Positions 45,544-52,547 of a stretch of DNA of 64,000 nucleotides are shown piece by piece. The translations under genes were made by a program, and so were the position numbers. The first letter of the stretch is position 1. Each line of letters starts with the position of its first letter. The notes under the pieces are model-generated. The model was not told where the DNA came from and made no database searches. It saw only the letters and a program-made list of their open reading frames with translations. Where the stretch lies: contig NZ_JAJOZB010000001.1 in assembly GCF_023701745.1 (NCBI RefSeq), forward strand, positions 4,036,501 through 4,100,500, read 5' to 3'. The DNA is from Streptomyces sp. RKAG293. GTDB lineage: Bacteria > Actinomycetota > Actinomycetes > Streptomycetales > Streptomycetaceae.

Positions 45544-47118
45544 CTACGCGGGCGGCGTCCGCCCCGCCCCCCGCAGCTCCGCCTTCACCACCTTGCCGCT
45601 CGCGTTGCGCGGCAGTTCCGTCAGGAAGGTCACCTCCCTCGGGACCTTGTAGTTGGCCATTTCGCGGCGGGACCAGGCGATGAGGTCGTCGGCGGAGAGG
45701 GTGGAGCCGGGGCGGCGGATGACGTAGGCCTTGCCCACCTCGCCGAGGCGGGGGTCGGGGATGCCGATGACGGCGGCGTCCGTGACGTCGGAGTGGTGGC
45801 GCAGGGCCTGTTCTATCTCGGCGGGGTAGGCGTTGAAGCCGCCGACGATGAACATGTCCTTGATGCGGTCGGTGATGCGCAGGTTGCCGTCGGCGTCCAT
45901 GACGCCGACGTCGCCGGTGTGCAGCCAGCCGTCGGCGTCGATCGCGCGGTCGGTCTCGTCGGGGTCCTCGAAATAGCCGCGCATGACGTGGTAGCCGCGG
46001 ACCAGGACCTCGCCGGGTTCGCCCGGCCCCGCGGACAGGACGCGTACCTCGGTGTCGGGGATGGCACGGCCCGACGTGGAGGCGATGACTTCGGCGGGGT
46101 CGCCCTGGCGGCACATCGTGACCGTTCCGCTGGCCTCGGTGAGGCCGTACGCCGTCAGGACGGTGGCGATCTTCAGCTCGGAGCGCAGCCGTTCGACGAG
46201 TTCGAGCGGGACGACGGCGGCGCCGGTGACGACGAGGCGCAGCGCGCTCAGGTCGTGCTGGGCGCGGGCCGGGTGGTCGAGGATCGACTGGTGGAGGGTG
46301 GGCGGCCCGGGGAGGACGCTGATGCGTTCGGCGGCGATGTTGGCGAGCGCGGTGTCGACGTTGAAGACGGGCTGGGGCACCATCGTGGCGCCGCGCATGA
46401 GGCAGGCGATGATGCCCGCCTTGTAGCCGAAGGTGTGGAAGAACGGGTTGATGATCAGGTAGCGGTCGCCCTCGGTCAGGCCGGCCAGTTCGCTCCAGAC
46501 GCTGTAGACGCGCAGCGTCTGGGCGTGGCTGATGACCGCGCCCTTGGGGTGGCCCGTGGTCCCGGAGGTGAACGTGATGTCCGAGGGGTCGTCGGGGCGC
46601 AGCGAGTCCGCCCGGCGGCGTACCGCCTCGCGGGAGACCGTCTCGCCGCCCGCCAGGAAGTCCCGCCAGGTGCGGTACCCCTCGGGAGCGGTGTCGGAGA
46701 GCACGACGACCTCGCGCAGGTGCGGCAGTTCGGCGTCGGCGCGGCGCAGCGAGGCCACGTAGGACGTGCCGAGGAAGGTGCCGGTGACGAAGAGCAGTTT
46801 GGCGCGGGTCCGTTCCAGGACATAGGCCGCCTCGGTGCCCTTGAAGCGGGTGTTGAGGGGGACGAGGACACCGCCCGCGGACACGGCGCCGAGCGCCGCG
46901 ACGATCCAGTCGAGCGTGTTGGGCGCCCAGATGGCGACCCGGTCGCCGGCCTCGACGCCGGCCGCGATCGTGGCGGCGGCGGCCCGCTCGACGCGCTCGC
47001 CCAGCTCCGCGTAGCTGATGCGGGTCCGGCCGTCGACGACGGCCTCGTGGTCGCCGTACTGTCGTACCGCCGCTCGTACCAGCCCCGGGATGCTGCCCCA
47101 GTCCAGGTCACCGCGCAT
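45544..47118 (-). CDS. Acyl-CoA synthetase (FadD3-like AMP-dependent ligase)
   Basis: 524 residues from ATG 47118 (GGGGAG upstream). AMP-binding motifs: DITFTSGTTGHPKGAVISH (A3-type), LTAYGLTEASG, DGWLHTGDVGV, and the C-terminal lysine in LPRNASGKVVK. The overall sequence (GDRVAIWAPNTLDWIVAALGAVSAGGVLVPLNTRFKGTEAAYVL) resembles FadD3, which activates the indanedione propionate left after steroid A/B-ring removal. A steroid substrate is only an inference. Divergent from the thiolase-like gene over a shared operator region (47198-47237). Confidence 0.85.
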   Translation of the reverse strand: MRGDLDWGSIPGLVRAAVRQYGDHEAVVDGRTRISYAELGERVERAAAATIAAGVEAGDRVAIWAPNTLDWIVAALGAVSAGGVLVPLNTRFKGTEAAYVLERTRAKLLFVTGTFLGTSYVASLRRADAELPHLREVVVLSDTAPEGYRTWRDFLAGGETVSREAVRRRADSLRPDDPSDITFTSGTTGHPKGAVISHAQTLRVYSVWSELAGLTEGDRYLIINPFFHTFGYKAGIIACLMRGATMVPQPVFNVDTALANIAAERISVLPGPPTLHQSILDHPARAQHDLSALRLVVTGAAVVPLELVERLRSELKIATVLTAYGLTEASGTVTMCRQGDPAEVIASTSGRAIPDTEVRVLSAGPGEPGEVLVRGYHVMRGYFEDPDETDRAIDADGWLHTGDVGVMDADGNLRITDRIKDMFIVGGFNAYPAEIEQALRHHSDVTDAAVIGIPDPRLGEVGKAYVIRRPGSTLSADDLIAWSRREMANYKVPREVTFLTELPRNASGKVVKAELRGAGRTPPA

Positions 47119-47197
47119 GATGCTCCCCTCAACGGGCTTACCGACTGTCTGACCACCGCTACCGGAAATCCCGGGTCACCTCTGGCCCACCACTACC

Positions 47198-47237
47198 TGA
47201 CTACCCGTCAGATTAGCGGTACCCTGACTGGCTGTCA
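47198..47237. promoter_or_regulatory. TGACG-NNN-CGTCA operators (sites 8 and 9)
   Basis: TGACTACCCGTCA (47198-47210, one mismatch) and TGACTGGCTGTCA (47225-47237, two symmetrical mismatches). They lie 27 bases apart in the 147-base gap between the divergent ligase and thiolase-like genes and could control both. Confidence 0.6.
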
Positions 47238-47265
47238 GCAGTGATGACCATGCCGGGAGGTGTCC

Positions 47266-48417
47266 GTGAGCGGTGCCCTGAAGGACGCGACAGCGATCGT
47301 GGGAATAGGCCAGACCCCGTTCGCCAAGAACCTTGTGGAGTCCGAACGCACCCTGGCCTGCCGCGCGATCATCGCCGCACTCGACGACGCCGGGATAGCA
47401 CCCGCCGAGGTCGACGGCTTCGCCTCCTACACGATGGAGGAGACCGACGAGGTCGAGGTGGCGAAGTCCATCGGCGCCGGGGACGTCACCTTCTTCTCCA
47501 AGGTCGGGTACGGCGGCGGCGGCTCCTGCGCTACCGTGGCGCACCTCGCGGCGGCCGTCGCCACCGGTCAGGCGACCGTCGGCGTGGCCTGGCGGTCCCG
47601 CAAACGCGGCAGCGGCAAGCGCCCCTGGACCAACACCGCGGTCCAGCTCCCCACCCCCGGCCAGTGGACCCGCCCCTTCGGGCTGCTGCGCCCCGCCGAC
47701 GAGATCGGGCTGCTCGCCCGCCGCTACATGCACGAGTTCGGCGCGACCCGCGACCATCTGTTCAACGTCGCCCTCGCCTGCCGCAACCGCGCCAACCAGA
47801 ACCCCGCCGCGATGATGTACGAGCGCCCGCTGACCCGCGAGATGTACATGACGTCCCGCTGGATCAGTGAACCGCTCTGCCTCTTCGACAACTGCCTGGA
47901 GACCGACGGGGCGCTGGCCTGCGTCGTCGTCAGCGCCGAGCGCGCCCGCGACTGCCGCCGCAAGCCCGTCTATGTGCACTCCGCCGCCCAGGGCCTGCCC
48001 GCCCAGCACCACGGCATGGTCAACTACTGGAACGACGACCCGCTGACCGGTCCGTCCTGGGCCACCGCACGCCATCTGTGGAAGAACTCCGACCTCACCC
48101 CCGAGGACGTGGACGTCGCCCAGATCTACGACGCGTTCACCCCGCTCATCCCGCTCTCCCTGGAGGGCTACGGCTTCTGCGGACGCGGCGAGGGCGCCGC
48201 GTTCACCGAGGGCGGCGCCCTGGAGATCGGCGGCCGGCTCCCCATCAACACGGGCGGCGGCGGTCTCAGCGAGGCATACGTCCATGGCTTCAACCTCATC
48301 AACGAGGGCGTCAAGCAACTGCGCGGCGACTCCACCGCCCAGGTCCCCGACGCCGCGACCTGCCTGGTCACGGCGGGCGAGGGCGTACCGACATCCGCGC
48401 TGCTGCTGCGAAGCTGA
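47266..48417 (+). CDS. Thiolase-like protein (lipid-transfer / SCP-x / Ltp type)
   Basis: 383 residues from GTG 47266, five bases after GGGAGG; the GTG two codons earlier abuts it. Thiolase fold: TAIVGIGQTPFAKN, YGGGGSCATVAHLAAAVATG (Cys at the place of the thiolase nucleophile), DVDVAQIYDAFTPL and the C-terminal LPINTGGGGLSEAYVHGFNLI. Sequence style is that of Ltp aldolases/thiolases of sterol side-chain breakdown, which need a DUF35 partner; one is directly downstream. It leads the 47266-49686 operon. Confidence 0.85.
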   Translation: MSGALKDATAIVGIGQTPFAKNLVESERTLACRAIIAALDDAGIAPAEVDGFASYTMEETDEVEVAKSIGAGDVTFFSKVGYGGGGSCATVAHLAAAVATGQATVGVAWRSRKRGSGKRPWTNTAVQLPTPGQWTRPFGLLRPADEIGLLARRYMHEFGATRDHLFNVALACRNRANQNPAAMMYERPLTREMYMTSRWISEPLCLFDNCLETDGALACVVVSAERARDCRRKPVYVHSAAQGLPAQHHGMVNYWNDDPLTGPSWATARHLWKNSDLTPEDVDVAQIYDAFTPLIPLSLEGYGFCGRGEGAAFTEGGALEIGGRLPINTGGGGLSEAYVHGFNLINEGVKQLRGDSTAQVPDAATCLVTAGEGVPTSALLLRS

Positions 48418-48430
48418 GGAGCTGACCGCC

Positions 48431-48925
48431 ATGACCGCCCTGCCCACCGAACCCGCCCGGTCCGCCGAGCCCGCCCCCGCCACGACCGGCGACGGACTGC
48501 TGCTGCCCGTACCCGACGACGACGGCGCGCCCTTCTGGGAGTACGCGCGCCGCGGCGAGCTGCGCGTCCAGGCGTGCGCCGCCTGCGGCGTCCTGCGCTT
48601 CCCGCCGCGCCCCTGCTGCCCGCACTGCCAGTCCTTCGACAGCGAGTGGCGGCGGATGAGCGGCCGCGGCCGCATCTGGTCGTACGTCTTCCCGCATCCG
48701 CCGCTGCTGCCCGCCTACGCCGAACAGGCGCCGTACAACGCCATCGTCGTGGAGCTGCTGGACGCCCCGCGGATCCGCCTGGTCGGCAACCTCGTCACGT
48801 CGGCCGACGCCCCGCTCGACTCCGTCGATCCGTCGAGACTCCGCATCGGCGCCGGGGTGAAGGTCGCCTTCCACGCGATGGCGGACGGCGTCACCGTGCC
48901 GCGCTGGCTGCTGGAGCGGCCGTGA
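48431..48925 (+). CDS. DUF35 / Zn-ribbon OB-fold protein (partner of thiolase-like gene)
   Basis: 164 residues from ATG 48431, 14 bases after the thiolase stop. The zinc ribbon has CAACG and CCPHC (four Cys), followed by an OB-fold (GRIWSYVFPHPPLL, APYNAIVVELLDAPRIRLVGNLV). Such proteins bind acyl-CoA and form complexes with Ltp-type aldolases; in steroid degraders the thiolase is inactive alone. Its end overlaps the hydratase start as GTGA. Confidence 0.88.
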   Translation: MTALPTEPARSAEPAPATTGDGLLLPVPDDDGAPFWEYARRGELRVQACAACGVLRFPPRPCCPHCQSFDSEWRRMSGRGRIWSYVFPHPPLLPAYAEQAPYNAIVVELLDAPRIRLVGNLVTSADAPLDSVDPSRLRIGAGVKVAFHAMADGVTVPRWLLERP

Positions 48926-49686
48926 GCGTCACCTGTACGTCGAAGGACGGCGTCGCCGTCGTCACCCTGGACCGCCCGCGGCGCCACAACGCGATCGACC
49001 TCGACACCGTCACCGAACTCACCGCCCTGTGGCGGGAGTTCCGGATGACCGACGACGTCCGCGCCATCGTCCTCACCGGCGCCGGCGACAAGGCCTTCTG
49101 CACCGGGATCGACCGCTCCGTCGACGTCCCGCAGCCGCCGTCCCCGTACTCCATCGACGATCCGCTGCTGCGCCTCGGCCCCAAGTCCAACGACCTGTGG
49201 AAGCCGGTCGTCGCGGCCGTCAACGGCATGGCCTGCGGCGGCGCGTTCTACCTCCTCGGCGAGGCCGAGTTCGTCATCGCCGCCGAGCACGCCACCTTCT
49301 TCGACCCGCACACGACGTACGGCATGGTCAGCGCCTACGAGTCCGTCCTCATGGCGCAGCGCATGCCGTACGGCGAGGTGATGCGGATGTCGCTGATGGG
49401 CACCGCGGAGCGGATCGGCGCGCGACGGGCCTACGAGACCGGTCTCGTGTCGGAGGTCGTCCCGGCGGACGAGCTGCTCGACGCGGCCCTGCGCGCCGCC
49501 GCCGTCATCGCCTCCTACCCGACGGAGGCGGTCCAGGGCACGGTCCGCGCCGTCTGGTCCGCCCGCGAGGCGGCCCGCGCGCACGCGCTGGCGCAGGCCC
49601 CGCACCTCATCGCGCTCGGGAACCTGCCGCCGGAACGTCAGGCGGGGCTGTTCACGTCGCGCAGCGGGGAGTTCCGGGTGCGCTGA
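48922..49686 (+). CDS. Enoyl-CoA hydratase/isomerase family protein
   Basis: 254 residues from GTG 48922, overlapping the DUF35 stop. Crotonase motifs: VAVVTLDRPRRHNAIDLDTV, GAGDKAFCTGID, KPVVAAVNGMACGGAFYLLGEAEFVIA. Third gene of the operon, so it should hydrate or isomerise the same CoA thioester handled by its neighbours. Confidence 0.9.
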   Translation: MSVTCTSKDGVAVVTLDRPRRHNAIDLDTVTELTALWREFRMTDDVRAIVLTGAGDKAFCTGIDRSVDVPQPPSPYSIDDPLLRLGPKSNDLWKPVVAAVNGMACGGAFYLLGEAEFVIAAEHATFFDPHTTYGMVSAYESVLMAQRMPYGEVMRMSLMGTAERIGARRAYETGLVSEVVPADELLDAALRAAAVIASYPTEAVQGTVRAVWSAREAARAHALAQAPHLIALGNLPPERQAGLFTSRSGEFRVR

Positions 49687-49705
49687 CCGTCACGGACCCA
49701 GCAGC

Positions 49706-50302
49706 TCAGCTGCGGTTGGCGCTCGCGACGGCGCAGTCGGTCCATTCCCCGCTCGCGACGCCCGAGTCCAGCGTCCCGGTGACGTCGACCGTCTTCGCCG
49801 AGCGGGCCTTCACCAGGGTGCGGGCCAGGGTGGAGCTGCCGATCTGCACGCCCTGGGCGTTCTTCAGCCGCACCACGGCGGTGAAGTAGTACGACTTGGC
49901 GCCCCGGCCGTTGTCGATCCGCAGCTGGGACGTGGGCCGCGCGGCGCCGGAGCTGTGGCACTGCACGACGGACACCTGGTCGATCGCGGCCGGCAGCGCC
50001 GTCGGACCGGCCGAACCGGAGGACGTCGGTGAGCTGGTGCTCCGGCGGTAGGTGCTGGTGGACTGCGGTCGAGGGCTGTACGTCGAGGAATCGGAAGTGG
50101 AACCCGAACTGGAGCCGGAAGTGGAGCCCGCGCTGGAGCTGGAGCCGGAATTCGAGCTCGACGAACTGCTGCCGCTGTGACTGCTGCTGCAACCGCCCCC
50201 CTTGCTGTGACTCTTGCTTTTGCTCTTGCTCCCGCTGAAACCGGTGAGCGAAAGAACGACGACGGCGAGTACCGCGACAAGGCGCAGTTGGCGGAGCTGC
50301 AA
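49706..50302 (-). CDS. Secreted serine-rich protein with beta-domain
   Basis: 198 residues read from the TTG at 50302 (GGGGA nine bases upstream; no better start). The N-terminus is a signal peptide (RLVAVLAVVVLSLTGFSG), then a long Ser/Gly/Lys-rich linker (about residues 23-95), then a C-terminal domain (VSVVQCHSS, LRIDNGRGAKSYYFTAVVRL, CAVA with two Cys) that looks like an immunoglobulin-like FxLyD/DUF4352-type domain. Likely exported and possibly a lipid- or wall-attached protein. Not recognised as a named family. Confidence 0.7.
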   Translation of the reverse strand: MQLRQLRLVAVLAVVVLSLTGFSGSKSKSKSHSKGGGCSSSHSGSSSSSSNSGSSSSAGSTSGSSSGSTSDSSTYSPRPQSTSTYRRSTSSPTSSGSAGPTALPAAIDQVSVVQCHSSGAARPTSQLRIDNGRGAKSYYFTAVVRLKNAQGVQIGSSTLARTLVKARSAKTVDVTGTLDSGVASGEWTDCAVASANRS

Positions 50303-50349
50303 GGCTGACCATCCCCAGTGGTTGGCAGGAGCGCGTCAGGCTAGCAGCC

Positions 50350-51519
50350 TCATCGCCCCGCCCGGAGCGCCGCGATCCGCGGCGCCCGGCTCTTCGGCGA
50401 ATCCAGACTGAAGCTGCGGGCGTCGCCCAACTGATCCCGGACGAACGCCTCCGCCGACGCGACGGCCGCCCGCAGTTCCGCGTCCGGCGCCACCCACGTC
50501 TGCCGGACGATCTCCTGCGCCGCCGTGTCGAACTCCCACAGCCCGACCAGCCGCCCCCGGTCCACGATCATGTGCGCGGGCGAGTCCGACAGGGCGCCCA
50601 GCGCCTTCGGTCCGGTGAGCTCCGGGCGCTGCGCGTCCGCCGGATCGAGCAGCCGCCCGAAGTCGCGGTGCAGCAGATGGATCCCGTCGATGCCCGCGAC
50701 CAGCGCGTACGAGGGCTCCTCCGGCGCGGTGAACCGCGCGTACTCCGCCGCCGTCGCCTCCGTCCACAGCAGATCCGTACCGTCGACGGGCCGCAGACCG
50801 AGCCCGGCCACCGCGGCCTTGGCGGCGGTCGCCGTGAAACCGGAGAACCACCGGAAGTGCACCATCGACGCCGGCCCGGCCCACCCGAAGTAACGCCGGG
50901 CCAGCTCGGCCCGCGCCGACTCCGCCGTCCACTCCCCCAGGTCCAGGCCCCACGCCACATACCCGTACCGCTGCTGGTCCAGCCGCCCGTTCACGGGCAC
51001 CCGGCGGATCGCACCGCGGGCCTGCAGCAGCCCGAGCGCCAGCGGCAGCGTCGTCGCCGTCCCGCGCTTCTTCCCCGCCTCGCCCAGCCCGCGGACGGCG
51101 CCACCGGTCGCGGCCTTGATCGCGGCCGGATCGAGCGGCCGCTCCCCCAGCACGCCCGTGACCGCCTCGCACAGCCCCTCGATCTCCGCGCCGGTCACCC
51201 TCAGGTGCTTCACCGCCGCCGCCAGCTCACCCTCGGGCGCCCCCGCGCCCAGCCGCAGCCCCAGCGCGAAGTCGGCGGCCGGCAGCACATACGTACATCC
51301 CCGCACCGACGGCAGCTCATGGACCTCCAGCCGCGCCACCGCCGCGTCCACCGCCTCCCGCGACAGCCCGGCCCGCGCGTACAGCCCCAGATACGGCCCG
51401 GACCCACCCACGGACCGCGCCCACCCGGTACGCCCCAGCGTCCCGGCCGCCGAACCAGCCGCTACCCCGTCCAGCCCCTGACAGTGCGACCACCACGCGC
51501 GCAGCTTCCCGGTGTCCAT
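50350..51519 (-). CDS. Winged-helix DNA-binding protein, AlkZ/YcaQ-like (HTH_42)
   Basis: 389 residues from ATG 51519 (MDTGKLRAWWSHCQGL). The frame extends upstream but this is the usual start; QGLDG near residue 14 could be the QxQ/QGL region. Other signs: LGLYARAGLSREAVDAAVARLEVHELPSVRGCTYVLPAAD, LVAGIDGIHLLHRDFGRLLDP and DRGRLVGLWEFD. Same family as 12203-13438, which includes crosslink-unhooking glycosylases. Different subgroup. Confidence 0.78.
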   Translation of the reverse strand: MDTGKLRAWWSHCQGLDGVAAGSAAGTLGRTGWARSVGGSGPYLGLYARAGLSREAVDAAVARLEVHELPSVRGCTYVLPAADFALGLRLGAGAPEGELAAAVKHLRVTGAEIEGLCEAVTGVLGERPLDPAAIKAATGGAVRGLGEAGKKRGTATTLPLALGLLQARGAIRRVPVNGRLDQQRYGYVAWGLDLGEWTAESARAELARRYFGWAGPASMVHFRWFSGFTATAAKAAVAGLGLRPVDGTDLLWTEATAAEYARFTAPEEPSYALVAGIDGIHLLHRDFGRLLDPADAQRPELTGPKALGALSDSPAHMIVDRGRLVGLWEFDTAAQEIVRQTWVAPDAELRAAVASAEAFVRDQLGDARSFSLDSPKSRAPRIAALRAGR

Positions 51520-51604
51520 GGGCCAGAGTCTGCCCCGCGTGGCGAGCTCACGCCGCCCGGCATAGCGTGGGGCACACGGGGGCGCCGAGATTGGACGACG
51601 CACG

Positions 51605-52249
51605 ATGATCCGCAACGTCTTCGGGTCCCTCATCGCCCTCCTCGGAGCGGCGGCCGCCGTCTGGAGCCCCTTCCGTGCCTGGTACGACGGCCGTCACGGC
51701 TCCGAGATCCGCATCGAAGACCTCTTCAACGGGATCACCACGGACCGGGCCGCCGTCATGGGCTCCCTGTTCCTCCCCATGCTCTTCGCCACCCTGATCA
51801 CCCTCCTGGGGATCCTGCTGCGCTCCCGGCTCCTCGTCGCCTTCTCCGGCGTCCTGGTCCTCGGCTTCACCATCCTGTGGATGGTCCGCCAGGGAATGGC
51901 CGCCGGCTCCCTCACCGCGGGCGGCGACGGCCTCGGCATCGGTGTCGCGAACGCCCTCGGCGGCGGAGCCCTGCTCCTGATCGGCGCCGCCACGATGTCC
52001 GGCCGCCGCCACCGCCACTACGGCAGCCCCTCGCCCCACCCCATCGACACCGTGACCGCTCCCCCCACCTGGCCCCCGCCCGAGACCACCCCCGAACCAG
52101 CCTGGACCGAGCCCGACGACACCCGGACAGCGACCTGGCCGGCCCCACCCGAGACCCCCCCGGAACCGTCGGGGACCGAGCCCGAGGACACCCGGACAGC
52201 GACGTGGATCCCGCCGGAGCACCGTCCGACACCGGAACGTCCGGACTAG
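51605..52249 (+). CDS. Membrane protein with Pro-rich cytoplasmic tail repeats
   Basis: 214 residues. Four hydrophobic helices (about 3-22, 52-72, 76-95, 105-128). The C-terminus is a Pro/Thr/Glu-rich tail with an imperfect tandem repeat of about 22 residues built around TEPDDTRTATW and TEPEDTRTATW. I do not recognise the family. The repeats suggest a binding tail or spacer. It is followed after 134 bases by the MITE-like element. Confidence 0.65.
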   Translation: MIRNVFGSLIALLGAAAAVWSPFRAWYDGRHGSEIRIEDLFNGITTDRAAVMGSLFLPMLFATLITLLGILLRSRLLVAFSGVLVLGFTILWMVRQGMAAGSLTAGGDGLGIGVANALGGGALLLIGAATMSGRRHRHYGSPSPHPIDTVTAPPTWPPPETTPEPAWTEPDDTRTATWPAPPETPPEPSGTEPEDTRTATWIPPEHRPTPERPD

Positions 52250-52383
52250 CGGTCCGCCTCCTGCGGACTTTCCCCCACCGCAGACGACAGGGTTGGAACG
52301 CAAGGTGCCCGGGGGCGGAGGGGCGGGGCACCGCAACCACCAACCCACCCGCAACCGCCAAGCGGCCGCGCAGTGGAGCCCGC

Positions 52384-52547
52384 TAGGGTCTGTCGTCTGG
52401 ATCTCCGTGGGGGAAGGAGCGGTGTCCGGTGCGTGCAGCTGCAAGGCGGAGGAGGGAGGCAACGCGGAGCGTCGTCGACCGACGACAACGCGGCAGATGT
52501 GCGTGCTGGACACCGCGACGCCGCGGAGATCCAGACGACAGGCCCTA
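52384..52547. mobile_element. MITE-like element, complete copy
   Basis: A 164-base element with terminal inverted repeats of about 23 bases: TAGGGTCTGTCGTCTGGATC at the left and its near-perfect complement (one mismatch) ending GACAGGCCCTA at the right. It has no ORF. The ends fit IS5-family type termini and a CTAG/TA target preference. Its right end provides the TAG stop codon of afsK. Bases 52445-52548 are repeated in inverted orientation at 60152-60255. Confidence 0.75.

Noticed and set aside
49864..50280. Alternative minus-strand frame over the Ser-rich gene
   Set aside because: Arg/Ala/Pro-rich shadow frame; the chosen frame has a signal peptide and a folded C-terminal domain.
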